From: Afipia clevelandensis ATCC 49720 | GTDB lineage: Bacteria; Pseudomonadota; Alphaproteobacteria; Rhizobiales; Xanthobacteraceae | Assembly: GCF_000336555.1 (NCBI RefSeq) | Contig: NZ_KB375281.1 | Span: forward strand, 186,001-250,000 | Length of the DNA stretch: 64,000 nucleotides | Reading direction: 5' to 3' | In this document: one piece after another, positions 18,579-26,706 of the stretch | Layout of the letters: every line of letters begins with the position of its first letter | How positions within the stretch are numbered: the first letter of the stretch is position 1 | Notes under the pieces: generated by a model | What the model saw: the letters and a program-made list of their open reading frames with translations, nothing else | Told to the model about the DNA's origin: nothing | Databases searched by the model: none | Made by a program: the position numbers and the translations under genes

Positions 18579-19275
18579 TGTTGCGAACCTCACCACGGCC
18601 TATCGCGGACTGATCGCGATCTCGGATATCTCGATCAATGTCGATTCAGGCGAGATCGTCACCGTCGCCGGCGCCAACGGGGCCGGAAAATCAACCTTGC
18701 TGAAATCCATTGCCGGCATGGAGAAGCCCAAGTCCGGCACCGTCAACTTCGTGGGCGAGCGGATCGACAACATCGCCGCGCATCTGGTTACTGCGCGCGG
18801 ACTTGCTTACGTGCCGGAAAACAAGCGGCTGTTTCCGCGCCTGAGCGTCGCCGACAATTTGCGGCTCGGCAGCTACCTGCATCGTGGCAGTCCGGACCGG
18901 GATAGCCCGCTGGAATTCGTGTTCAAGTTGTTTCCCCGGCTGGAAGAGCGGCTCTCGCAGCGGGCCGCGACACTGTCCGGCGGCGAGCAGCAGATGCTGG
19001 CGATCGCGCGCGCGCTGATGACACGGCCGCGTCTTCTGATGCTGGACGAGCCGTCGCAAGGCATCATGCCCAAGCTGGTCGATGAAATTTTCCAGGCGGT
19101 GCAGCAGATCCGCGACAGCGGTGTCACCATCCTGCTTGTTGAACAGCGGCTGTCGGAGAGCCTTGAGATTTCCGACCGCGCCTATGTGCTGCAGACGGGA
19201 AAGGTGGTGATGAGCGGTCCTGCGGCTGACATCAAGGCCAATCCGGAAGTCAGGCGAGCCTATCTCGGCATGTAG
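18568..19275 (+). CDS. livF: Liv-type ABC transporter ATPase (LivF)
   Basis: 235 residues from a GTG start inside the end of livG. Walker A GANGAGKST, signature LSGGEQQMLAIARAL, Walker B LLMLDEPSQG and H-loop VEQRL are present, as in all LivF proteins. It completes the SBP-H-M-G-F set begun at 14619. The next gene, a dehydrogenase, starts 161 bases downstream behind its own operator-like repeats. Confidence 0.9.
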   Translation: MLLDVANLTTAYRGLIAISDISINVDSGEIVTVAGANGAGKSTLLKSIAGMEKPKSGTVNFVGERIDNIAAHLVTARGLAYVPENKRLFPRLSVADNLRLGSYLHRGSPDRDSPLEFVFKLFPRLEERLSQRAATLSGGEQQMLAIARALMTRPRLLMLDEPSQGIMPKLVDEIFQAVQQIRDSGVTILLVEQRLSESLEISDRAYVLQTGKVVMSGPAADIKANPEVRRAYLGM

Positions 19276-19330
19276 ATCATCTGGCCGGCCACGAAAACAA
19301 CTCAGTAATGCTGGATACCTCGATGCACGC

Positions 19331-19366
19331 TTTGCGCGCAAATGAAGACGTTTGCCTTGTCGCAAA
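19331..19366. promoter_or_regulatory. Paired TTTGC...GCAAA inverted repeats upstream of the dehydrogenase
   Basis: TTTGCGCGCAAA (19331-19342) is a perfect 12-base palindrome. TTTGC-CTTGTC-GCAAA (19351-19366) is a second copy with a longer spacer. The left half-sites are exactly 20 bases apart, i.e. on one helix face. They lie 70-106 bases before the glutamate-type dehydrogenase and may bind a dimeric or tetrameric regulator such as an Lrp/AsnC protein. Confidence 0.5.
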
Positions 19367-19436
19367 CCGTGGTGCAACGTCACGGGAGACCGGCAGCCTG
19401 GCAGCAACATTCAACTATCAACGGCAGGACATGTCC

Positions 19437-20696
19437 ATGACAGTCTACGGCGGCCCGGTTTTCGATATGGCTGTGAAGCAGTTCGGCGTGATCGCCGATC
19501 ATCTTTCGATTCCTCACGATGAGCGCGCGCGGCTTCTGATGCCCAAGCGCGCTGTCACGGTCTCGTGTCCGATCCATCGCGATGACGGAACCGTTGCCGT
19601 GTTTGAAGGCTATCGTGTTCAGCATCATCTCACGCTCGGGCCGACCAAGGGCGGGACGCGATTCTCAACCACGGTCGATCTCGGCGAGGTCGCGGCGCTG
19701 GCGATCTGGATGAGCTGGAAGTGCGCGCTGGTGGGGCTACCCTATGGCGGCGCGAAGGGCGGAATCCATGTCGATCCGGCGGCGCTGTCGCGGACCGAGC
19801 TGGAGGCGCTGTCGCGGCGCTACATGCAGGAGATGATTCCGTTTGTTGGCCCGCACACAGATGTGATGGCCCCGGACATGGGCACCAATGAGCAGGTGAT
19901 GGCGTGGTTCATGGACACTTATTCCATGTACCAGGGCAAGACGGTGACCGAGATCGTGACCGGTAAGCCGGTTGCATCAGGCGGCACGCTTGGGCGCCGC
20001 GAAGCGACGGGCAGGGGTGTCGCTTATCTCGCCCGGCGTGTGCTTGCCCTGTTGTCGGTCAGCTTCACAGATGCGACAGCGGTAATTCAGGGGTTCGGCA
20101 ATGTCGGCTCCCATACCGCGCTGGAATTGGCGGAGCACGGAATCAAAATCATCGCGGTCAGCGACCACACAGGTGCGTTGTACGATCCGAAGGGGTTGGA
20201 TGTTGCGGCTCTCGCCAGGCATGCCGCCCGTCACGGCAGCATCGCCGGCTTTTCCAGCGAATTGCAGTGCGATCCGGCGAGCGTGCTGACGTTGCCGTGC
20301 GATGTGCTGGTGCCTGCCGCGATGGAACGGGTGATCGACGCGGATGTCGCGGCGCAATTGCGCTGCCGCGTGCTGGCGGAGGGCGCCAACGGGCCGACCA
20401 CGCCGGACGCCGATCAGGTTCTCGAACAGAGGCAGAAGGAGATTTTCGTGATCCCCGACATCCTGTGCAACTCGGGCGGCGTGGTGGTCAGTTATTTTGA
20501 ATGGGTGCAGGACCTGCAGCAGCTTTTCTGGGAAGAGGAGGAGGTAAAGCAGCGCGAGTATCGTATCCTCGATCGCGCTTTCGATGCGATGGTGGCACGG
20601 GCGAAGAAAGAAAACGTCTCGCACCGGACCGCGGCCATGGCCATCGGCGTCGAGAAAGTCCGCGCGGCCAAGACGACGCGCGGACTGTTTCCGTAA
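19437..20696 (+). CDS. Glu/Leu/Phe/Val dehydrogenase, glutamate type
   Basis: 419 residues from the ATG at 19437, which sits 7 bases after AGGA. The ATG at 19431 is too close to that site. Active-site residues align with clostridial glutamate dehydrogenase at equal spacing: K71 (GPTKGGTRF), K95 (MSWKCAL), K107 (PYGGAKGG) and D147 (MAPDMGTNE), matching K89, K113, K125 and D165. K71 is leucine in leucine dehydrogenases, so glutamate or a similar acidic substrate is favoured. A Rossmann motif GFGNVGSH lies in the second domain. It would convert the amino acid and 2-oxoacid with NAD(P). It follows the Liv operon and ends 5 bases from a convergent gene. Confidence 0.9.
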   Translation: MTVYGGPVFDMAVKQFGVIADHLSIPHDERARLLMPKRAVTVSCPIHRDDGTVAVFEGYRVQHHLTLGPTKGGTRFSTTVDLGEVAALAIWMSWKCALVGLPYGGAKGGIHVDPAALSRTELEALSRRYMQEMIPFVGPHTDVMAPDMGTNEQVMAWFMDTYSMYQGKTVTEIVTGKPVASGGTLGRREATGRGVAYLARRVLALLSVSFTDATAVIQGFGNVGSHTALELAEHGIKIIAVSDHTGALYDPKGLDVAALARHAARHGSIAGFSSELQCDPASVLTLPCDVLVPAAMERVIDADVAAQLRCRVLAEGANGPTTPDADQVLEQRQKEIFVIPDILCNSGGVVVSYFEWVQDLQQLFWEEEEVKQREYRILDRAFDAMVARAKKENVSHRTAAMAIGVEKVRAAKTTRGLFP

Positions 20697-20701
20697 TGGC
20701 C

Positions 20702-21502
20702 CTAGGCCGCGTGCGCGTTCGCCGCGATCAGCGCTTTCAGCACATCATCAGGCCGCTCCGCAGTCATCATGTGGCCTGCGCCCGGCAGCACGACGGGCTT
20801 CGATCCCGCAATCGCAGCGGCAAGCTGCCTGCCGGATTTGAGCGGGGTCATCATGTCCCGTTCGCCGAGAATAAGCGTGGTCGGTGCCGTGACCTTCGTC
20901 GCAGCGTCCATCGCGGTCTTGTAATCGTTGCAAGCAGCGAGATCGTTGTGCAGCACGCCGGGCGCGTCGCGTTCCAGCACGCGCTGGCCGCCGCCCAGCA
21001 TCCACAGGCCCGGCGCTTGCGAGCCGCCCAGCGTCGCACCGAAACCGAAGCCCCAGATCGACACCATGTCGATGGCGTCGTGATTGTTGTCCTTCGCCGC
21101 ATTCAGCAGATCAGGGGACACCGGCATGGCGCCGCCAACGCCGATCAGCGACAGCGCGGAAATTTTGTCCGGGTAGCGCGCGGCGGCATCGAGCGCGATC
21201 AGCGATCCCATCGAATGGCCGACAAGGCCGGCCTTCTTCGCGCCGGCCGCTTCGATCAGCTTGATAACCCAGTCGGCCATGCCGGAGATGGTCGGAATCA
21301 GCGCGCCCTTGGACTTGCCGTGCCCTGGAAGGTCAGGTGCGAGCACGCTGTAGCCATGATGGGAGAACCACCGGCTGAACAGCGCCCACATTGAATGATC
21401 GAAGCCGGCGCCGTGCAGGAAAATCACCAGCGGCAGGTCCGGATTGAAGGGCTTGCCGCCCGTCGTGGCGAAAACCTCAGCGCCGTCCACAGTCAAAATC
21501 AT
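20702..21502 (-). CDS. Alpha/beta hydrolase
   Basis: 266 residues. The fold is shown by the oxyanion HG motif (VIFLHGAGFDHSMW), the nucleophile elbow GHSMG with S97, an acid in GERDMMTP and the histidine in GAGHMM. No signal peptide is seen. It begins 3 bases after the metY stop, so it is probably cotranscribed. The substrate is unknown. It is not a MetX homoserine acyltransferase, which would be about 100 residues longer. Confidence 0.85.
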   Translation of the reverse strand: MILTVDGAEVFATTGGKPFNPDLPLVIFLHGAGFDHSMWALFSRWFSHHGYSVLAPDLPGHGKSKGALIPTISGMADWVIKLIEAAGAKKAGLVGHSMGSLIALDAAARYPDKISALSLIGVGGAMPVSPDLLNAAKDNNHDAIDMVSIWGFGFGATLGGSQAPGLWMLGGGQRVLERDAPGVLHNDLAACNDYKTAMDAATKVTAPTTLILGERDMMTPLKSGRQLAAAIAGSKPVVLPGAGHMMTAERPDDVLKALIAANAHAA

Positions 21503-21505
21503 GTC

Positions 21506-22801
21506 TCAAGCCTTCTGTGAAAAACGCAGCGCCTGGCCGAGGTCGCCGATAATGTCTTCTGCGGCTTCGATGCCGATGGAGAGGCGGATCAGTTCTTCGC
21601 CGATGCCCGCGGTCTTCAACTGCTCCGCGTTCATCTGCTGATGTGTGGTGCTGGCCGGATGGATAACCAGGGTTTTCGCGTCGCCGACATTCGCCAGATG
21701 GCTGGCGAGTCTCAGTGCCTCGATGAACTTGCGGCCTGCGTCACGTCCGCCCTTGATGCCAAAAGTGATGATCGACCCTGCGCCCCGCGGCAGCAGCTTT
21801 TTGGCGAGTTCATGATCGGGGTGGTCGTCGAGCGAAGGGTGGGTCACCCACTCGACGGCCTTGTTCGACTTCAGGAAGTCCACCACGGCGGCGGCATTCT
21901 CGACATGGCGTTGCATGCGCACATGCAAGGTTTCCACGCCCTGCAGGATCTGGAAGGCATTGGTCGGCGACAGGCACGCGCCGAAATCTCGCAGGCCCTC
22001 TGCGCGGGCGCGCATGATGAAGGCCTGCGGGCCAAATTCCTCGGCGAAAACGATGCCGTGATAGCCGTCATAGGGCTTTGTCAGTGTCGGAAACTTGCCG
22101 GACCTTTCCCAGTCGAAATGTCCGCCGTCGACAATCACGCCGCCGATGGCGATGCCATGGCCGCCGATCCACTTGGTGATTGAGTTCATCACAATGTCCG
22201 CGCCCATTTCGATGGGGCGGGCCAGATAGGGCGTTGCGAAGGTGTTGTCGATCAGCAGCGGAATGCCTGCGTCATGCGCGATCTTTGACACTGCCGGAAT
22301 GTCGAGCACTTCAAGGCCGGGATTGCCGATGGTTTCGCCGATCACCAGTTTTGTATTCGGCTTGATCGCGGCCTTGATGCCATCGAGGTCGCGCGGTTTC
22401 ACAAAGGTCGTGGTGATGCCGAAGCGCGGCAGTGTATGCGTCAAAAGGTTGATGGTTCCGCCGTACAGCGATGCTGAGGCGACGATGTGATCGCCTGCAT
22501 TCAGCAGCGTGGCGATGGCCAGATGCAGCGCGGCCATGCCGCTCGCGGTGCAGACCGCGCCGACGCCGTTTTCTAGCGCGGCAAGGCGTTCCTCGAGGAC
22601 CGCAATGGTCGGGTTCGAGATGCGCGTGTAGATATGGCCCGCGCGCTCCAGATTGAACAAAGCTGCCGCGTGATCGGCGTCCTGAAATACGTAGGACGTC
22701 GTCTGATAGATCGGAACGGCACGCGAGCCGGTGACCGGATCGGGATGCTGGCCCGCATGCAGGCTGAGAGTGTCGAATGCGGGAGGTTTGGGCGCGGCCA
22801 T
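21506..22801 (-). CDS. metY: O-acetylhomoserine aminocarboxypropyltransferase (sulfhydrylase)
   Basis: 431 residues, typical for MetY and longer than MetB/MetZ. The PLP lysine is K210 (NSITKWIGGHG), and Y59/R60 (HIYTRISNPT) are phosphate and PLP contacts from the neighbouring subunit. LHAGQHPDPVTGSRAVPIYQ is at the N-terminus. It makes homocysteine from O-acetylhomoserine and sulfide, or methionine with methanethiol, in the cytoplasm. An alpha/beta hydrolase follows in the same operon. A palindromic repeat separates it from the upstream amidase. Confidence 0.93.
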   Translation of the reverse strand: MAAPKPPAFDTLSLHAGQHPDPVTGSRAVPIYQTTSYVFQDADHAAALFNLERAGHIYTRISNPTIAVLEERLAALENGVGAVCTASGMAALHLAIATLLNAGDHIVASASLYGGTINLLTHTLPRFGITTTFVKPRDLDGIKAAIKPNTKLVIGETIGNPGLEVLDIPAVSKIAHDAGIPLLIDNTFATPYLARPIEMGADIVMNSITKWIGGHGIAIGGVIVDGGHFDWERSGKFPTLTKPYDGYHGIVFAEEFGPQAFIMRARAEGLRDFGACLSPTNAFQILQGVETLHVRMQRHVENAAAVVDFLKSNKAVEWVTHPSLDDHPDHELAKKLLPRGAGSIITFGIKGGRDAGRKFIEALRLASHLANVGDAKTLVIHPASTTHQQMNAEQLKTAGIGEELIRLSIGIEAAEDIIGDLGQALRFSQKA

Positions 22802-22859
22802 TTAATCCTCGTCAGTGATGAGCGCGTTATGTTTCATGCGGGCTCTCCGATTGCAAGCA

Positions 22860-22908
22860 GGGCATGATCCCGAAAGGTGGAAACCGGTTTTCGGACAAGA
22901 TCATGCCC
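22860..22908. repeat. Palindromic intergenic repeat, family C
   Basis: Perfect 10-base ends GGGCATGATC and GATCATGCCC enclose a centre with GGAAACCGGTTTTCGG, itself dyad-like. This matches the short palindromic repeats scattered through many Rhizobiales genomes. It lies between the amidase stop and metY start and may mark the boundary of their transcripts. Confidence 0.7.
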
Positions 22909-22915
22909 TCAGGAG

Positions 22916-24337
22916 TCAGCCCTTGCGCGGATCAATCGGCGTGATGGCGCCGAGCCCGAGAATGGTTTCGAGCATTTTTCCAGCCGCCAGCGCCCGCGCT
23001 TCCCCGCGGGGTGGCGCGACGATCTGCAATCCCACCGGCAGGTTCTCGCGCGTAAAGCCGCAAGGGATCGACAGGCCGGGGCAGCAGGCGATGGTGATCG
23101 CGGAGACGATGGCGAGCCAGCCGACATAGTTGTCGAACGTCACGCCGTTGCATTCGGCGAGATAGCGTTGCTCGACCGGGAATGGCGCAACAATGGTGGT
23201 CGGGCACAGCAGCAGATCGTAGGTCTCGAAGAAGGCGATGGCGCGGTTCATCAGGGTCACGCGCTGCGCTTCGGCCCGCTCGATGTCTCCGAGTGTGAGT
23301 TTAAGGCCTTCCTCGATGTTCCAGATCACCTCTGGCTTCAATTGATCGCGGTGCGACTTGAGCAGCTTGCCCTTGGTCAGCACGTAATCATAGGCACGCA
23401 GCACATGGGCACATTCCACGGCCTCTTTGAAGTCAGGATGTGCTTCTTCGACAATCACGCCGGCTTCGGCAAAGCGCTGCGCGGCCTTGCGGGTAATCTC
23501 CGCGACTTCCGGGTCAACCGGAGAAATGCCGAGCGTGGACGAGTAGGCGATGCGCTTTGGCTTTGCGCCGGAGCGCGCGGCAGAGAGAAACGACGTCGGC
23601 AATCGGGGGAGTGACAGCGCGTCGCCAATATGTTCACCGGACATCGCGTCCAGCATCAGCGCCAGATCCTCGACGTTGCGGGCCATCGGGCCGTCGGCGC
23701 TCAGGGTCCGATCGACCTTTGCCGCTTGTGAGTGCGCCACGCGGCCGATGCTGGGGCGCATGCCGGTCACGCCGCAGAAGCTGGCGGGATTGCGCAGCGA
23801 GCCGCCGACGTCTGTGCCATGGGCCAGCCACGCGGTGCCACTCGCCAGCGCGGCCGCCGCGCCGCCCGACGAGCCGGATGCGGAGCGGGAGAGATTCCAC
23901 GGGTTTCGCGTCGCGCCGAACACCTCGTTGAAAGTCTGCGCGCCGGCGCCGAATTCGGGCGTGTTGGATTTGGCGTAGACGATGGCGCCGTTGGTCTCGA
24001 GATTTTCGACCACGATGTTGGATTTGGTTGCGACTACATCCTTGAAGATCGGTGAGCCTTGCGTGGTCCGCACCCCGGCGACGTCGGTCAGGTCCTTTAT
24101 GGGTACCGGCATCCCGGCGAGCAGGCCACGCTCGGCGAGCGGCTTTTTCATCAATGTGTCGGCGTGGTCGCGGGCGCGGTCGAAACAGAGAATGGGGAGG
24201 GCGTTGACCTCGCCGTCCACTTTCCGGATTCTGGCTTCCAGCGCATCGAGCAGATCGTGGGGGGTAATCTCGTTCTTGCGCAGCCGCTCGACGATATCGC
24301 AGGCCGTTGCCTGCACGAGTTCTTCACTGGATCCCAC
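22916..24337 (-). CDS. Amidase (amidase signature family)
   Basis: 473 residues, the usual size. The Ser-cisSer-Lys triad is visible: K81 (MPVPIKDLTD), S156 (GSSGG) and S180 (GTDVGGSLRNP), with the family 24-residue spacing between the serines. It hydrolyses an amide to acid and ammonia in the cytoplasm. The start is GTG, 7 bases after a strong GGGAGG ribosome-binding site that lies inside a long hairpin (24343-24388), suggesting translational control. Upstream on the same strand is a Liv-type binding-protein gene, so the amide may be imported. The exact substrate is unknown. Confidence 0.9.
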   Translation of the reverse strand: MGSSEELVQATACDIVERLRKNEITPHDLLDALEARIRKVDGEVNALPILCFDRARDHADTLMKKPLAERGLLAGMPVPIKDLTDVAGVRTTQGSPIFKDVVATKSNIVVENLETNGAIVYAKSNTPEFGAGAQTFNEVFGATRNPWNLSRSASGSSGGAAAALASGTAWLAHGTDVGGSLRNPASFCGVTGMRPSIGRVAHSQAAKVDRTLSADGPMARNVEDLALMLDAMSGEHIGDALSLPRLPTSFLSAARSGAKPKRIAYSSTLGISPVDPEVAEITRKAAQRFAEAGVIVEEAHPDFKEAVECAHVLRAYDYVLTKGKLLKSHRDQLKPEVIWNIEEGLKLTLGDIERAEAQRVTLMNRAIAFFETYDLLLCPTTIVAPFPVEQRYLAECNGVTFDNYVGWLAIVSAITIACCPGLSIPCGFTRENLPVGLQIVAPPRGEARALAAGKMLETILGLGAITPIDPRKG

Positions 24338-24342
24338 GAAAT

Positions 24343-24388
24343 TGCCTCCCGTTTCTTGGCTGCTTTGACGCCAATATAACGGGAGGCA
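24343..24388 (-). promoter_or_regulatory. Hairpin sequestering the amidase ribosome-binding site
   Basis: On the amidase mRNA, TGCCTCCCGTT pairs with AACGGGAGGCA (11 perfect pairs, 24378-24388 with 24343-24353). Inside, TTGGC (24356-24360) pairs with GCCAA (24370-24374) round a 9-base loop. The whole GGGAGG Shine-Dalgarno lies in the 3' arm, 7 bases before the GTG. No T-run follows, so this is more like translational control or an mRNA-processing hairpin than a terminator. Confidence 0.65.
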
Positions 24389-24458
24389 TTTGAATGGCGA
24401 GACGAAATTACCAGAATTTCGGCCCGCCGGATCGGATCATGTAAGCGCCATGCGCAGG

Positions 24459-25688
24459 TCAGCGCTTGACGCTGGAGGCTTCACCGTCCTGCACCTCGCC
24501 AAACAGCTCCCAGCGCTCGCCCTTGAACCGCATGAGCTGCAGTTGCTCGATCGGGGCGAAATCGGTTGCGCTGGTCTTGATCAGAACGCCCGGCAGCAGG
24601 CCGCCCTGCTGAATGCCGCCGATGCTGGCCGCCTGTTTCATGACGTTCTCACGGGTGAGATTGTCGCCGCACTGCTTCAGCACCGCAGCCATGGTCTGCG
24701 CCATGTTGTAGCCGGTGAGGGCGGAGCTGTCCGCGACATTGGCTTCGGGGACATACTTGGCGAGAAATGCCTTGTATTCCTTCATGCCGGGATCGTCGTT
24801 CCACTGCGGATCGGAGGTGTCCTTGGCGTAGGCTGCGGAAATCACGCCCTGTGCGTTGTCGAAACCGGCGGGCTTCATCACCGTTGCGGTGGATGCGCTG
24901 ACGTTAGAAATGATCAGCATCGGCTTCCACGCCAGTTCACCGACCTTCTTGATGGTCTGCGCGCCGAACTTCGGCGTGGTGAAGACCAGCAGCACGTCCG
25001 GATTCAGGGTCTTGAGCTTTACGATATGCGAGTCGATCGTCGGCTCGGACAGTTCGTAGCTTTCCTCGGCGACGATCATGGACTTCTTGTCACCCAGGCC
25101 GTCCTGCACGCCCTTGAGGTAATCCTTACCGAAGTCGTCGTTCTGATAAAGAATCGCGACCTTCGCGTTCGGCTTTTCCTTCAGGAGATACTTGGCGTAG
25201 ATGCGCGCCTCGCTCTGGTAGCTCGGCAGCCAGCCCATGGTCCAGGGAAACGATTTCGGATCGTTCCACTTGGTCGCGCCGGTGGCGAGAAACAGATGCG
25301 GGGTCTTCTTCGCATTCATGTATTTGTGGATCGCCGAGTTCGACGGCGTGCCGAGCGCACCGAACACCAGCAGCACTTCGTCGCTTTCGACCAGCTTGCG
25401 GGTCTGCTCGACGGCCTTCGGCGGGCTGTAGGCGTCGTCATAGGAAATGAAATTGATTTTGCGGCCGTTGATGCCGCCGTCATCGTTCACTTTCTTGAAG
25501 TAGCCTTCCATCGCCTTGCCGACGACGCCGTAGGCGGAAGCCGGGCCGCTGTAGGGGATAATGTTGCCGATCTTGATTTCCGTATCGGTTGCCCCGGTAT
25601 CATATTTTTTCTGGGCCATCGCGGTGCCGGTCGCCGACATCAGGAATCCAGCGGCAACGGCAACGTGTAGCGGTCTTAACAAACGCAT
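24459..25688 (-). CDS. ABC transporter substrate-binding protein, Liv/aromatic-acid type
   Basis: 409 residues. A Sec signal peptide (cleaved near GTAMA-QKKYD) precedes a mature type I binding fold starting EIKIGNIIPYSGPASAYG. FFxV-type features such as YQNDDFGKDYLKG and the C-terminal substrate closing region are those of the LivK-like group, including carriers of aromatic acids and amides. GGGAG precedes the ATG. No permease or ATPase genes are adjacent; the nearest unassigned Liv set is at 61-64 kb. It sits between an SDR gene (36 bases upstream) and the amidase, suggesting an amide- or acid-scavenging operon. Confidence 0.87.
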   Translation of the reverse strand: MRLLRPLHVAVAAGFLMSATGTAMAQKKYDTGATDTEIKIGNIIPYSGPASAYGVVGKAMEGYFKKVNDDGGINGRKINFISYDDAYSPPKAVEQTRKLVESDEVLLVFGALGTPSNSAIHKYMNAKKTPHLFLATGATKWNDPKSFPWTMGWLPSYQSEARIYAKYLLKEKPNAKVAILYQNDDFGKDYLKGVQDGLGDKKSMIVAEESYELSEPTIDSHIVKLKTLNPDVLLVFTTPKFGAQTIKKVGELAWKPMLIISNVSASTATVMKPAGFDNAQGVISAAYAKDTSDPQWNDDPGMKEYKAFLAKYVPEANVADSSALTGYNMAQTMAAVLKQCGDNLTRENVMKQAASIGGIQQGGLLPGVLIKTSATDFAPIEQLQLMRFKGERWELFGEVQDGEASSVKR

Positions 25689-25724
25689 TCAGTTTCTCCC
25701 TTTCATTTTCTTTGCGGCGAGCGT

Positions 25725-26597
25725 TTATGAGCGCTTCGCCTTGTCCTTTTCGTTTTGCGCCATGATGGCGTCGCGTGCTGCGCTCCAGTCGGAATCCGTC
25801 CAGTCGCGCAATTGGTAGAAATTACCACCCATGGCCAGCGCCTGCGCGCCGTCCATGGCGATGGTCTCGCCATTGATCCAGTCGCAGCCGCCGGAAATCA
25901 GAAAGGTGGCGAGGTTCTGCAACTCCTCCATGCGTCCGACCCGGCCCATCGGATTCATGGCGATGGTGCGTGCGCCGGCTTCGTCGCCGGGCTTGATACG
26001 CTTGCTCATGCCTTCCGTCGGGATTTCACCCGGCGCAATGGTGTTGAGCCGAATGCCGTAGCGGCCCCATTCGGTCGCCAGCGACATGGTCATGGCATGG
26101 ATCGCGGATTTGCTCATCGCGGACGGCACCACATAGGGGCTGCCGTTACGTACCCATGTCACCGTAATCGACACGACATTGCCGCGGTGGCCGCCGGCGA
26201 TCCACCGCTTGCCGACTGCATGGGTGACGTAGAACGTGCCGTGCATCACGATATTGGCGACAGCATCGAATCCGCGCGGCGTCAGGTCCTGGGTGCGCGC
26301 GATGAAGTTGCCCGCGGCGTTGTTGATCAGGTCGGTGAGGGGGCCACCCTTGAAGGTCTCCTCGATCATCGCGTCCACCGCAGCCGCGTCACGGATATCC
26401 ACGCCGTGCGCCGTGACCTTGCCGCCATGCGCCTTCATCAGTTCGGCGGCGGTTTCCTCGCAGACGCCCTTGCGGCGCCCGCAGATGTGAATTTCCGCGC
26501 CAAGGCTGAGGAATTTCGCCGCCATGGCCCTGCCGAGACCGGTGCCGCCACCCGTCACCAGGATTTTGCGGCCCGCAAGAAGACGATCTGTGAACAT
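25725..26597 (-). CDS. SDR family oxidoreductase, 2,4-dienoyl-CoA reductase-like
   Basis: 290 residues. The NAD(P) motif TGGGTGLG (about 15-22) and the NNAAGNFI motif near residue 92 place it with 2,4-dienoyl-CoA reductase-like SDRs, as does VVPSAMSKSAIHAM. The classical YxxxK tyrosine is serine here (S-A-M-S-K), as in that group, but the tyrosine that mammalian DECR uses instead aligns with tryptophan (TWVRNG). The chemistry should thus be checked. It is the first gene leftward of a divergent promoter shared with the crotonase and CoA ligase, which supports an acyl-CoA substrate. Confidence 0.82.
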   Translation of the reverse strand: MFTDRLLAGRKILVTGGGTGLGRAMAAKFLSLGAEIHICGRRKGVCEETAAELMKAHGGKVTAHGVDIRDAAAVDAMIEETFKGGPLTDLINNAAGNFIARTQDLTPRGFDAVANIVMHGTFYVTHAVGKRWIAGGHRGNVVSITVTWVRNGSPYVVPSAMSKSAIHAMTMSLATEWGRYGIRLNTIAPGEIPTEGMSKRIKPGDEAGARTIAMNPMGRVGRMEELQNLATFLISGGCDWINGETIAMDGAQALAMGGNFYQLRDWTDSDWSAARDAIMAQNEKDKAKRS

Positions 26598-26625
26598 GGT
26601 GCAATCCTGCCCTGAACGATATTGT

Positions 26626-26649
26626 TTGATTAGTTAGTTGATTAATTAA
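26626..26649. promoter_or_regulatory. Tandem-repeat operator between the SDR and crotonase operons
   Basis: TTGATTAGTTAG is followed at once by TTGATTAATTAA (10 of 12 identical). The internal 16-mer TTAGTTAGTTGATTAA (26630-26645) matches 13 of 16 bases of the site at 36854-36869, before another acyl-CoA operon. The site lies centrally between divergent starts at 26597 and 26707. No regulator gene is adjacent. Confidence 0.6.
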
Positions 26650-26706
26650 AACAGGGTGGGCTAACCCTGTAAAGAGAAGAGATCAAAAACTTGAGGGAGA
26701 ACGCCA

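Noticed and set aside
20702-21502. Alpha/beta hydrolase as homoserine O-acetyltransferase (MetX) beside metY
   Set aside because: Too short and with a GHSMG box and general hydrolase features; no MetX-specific motif.
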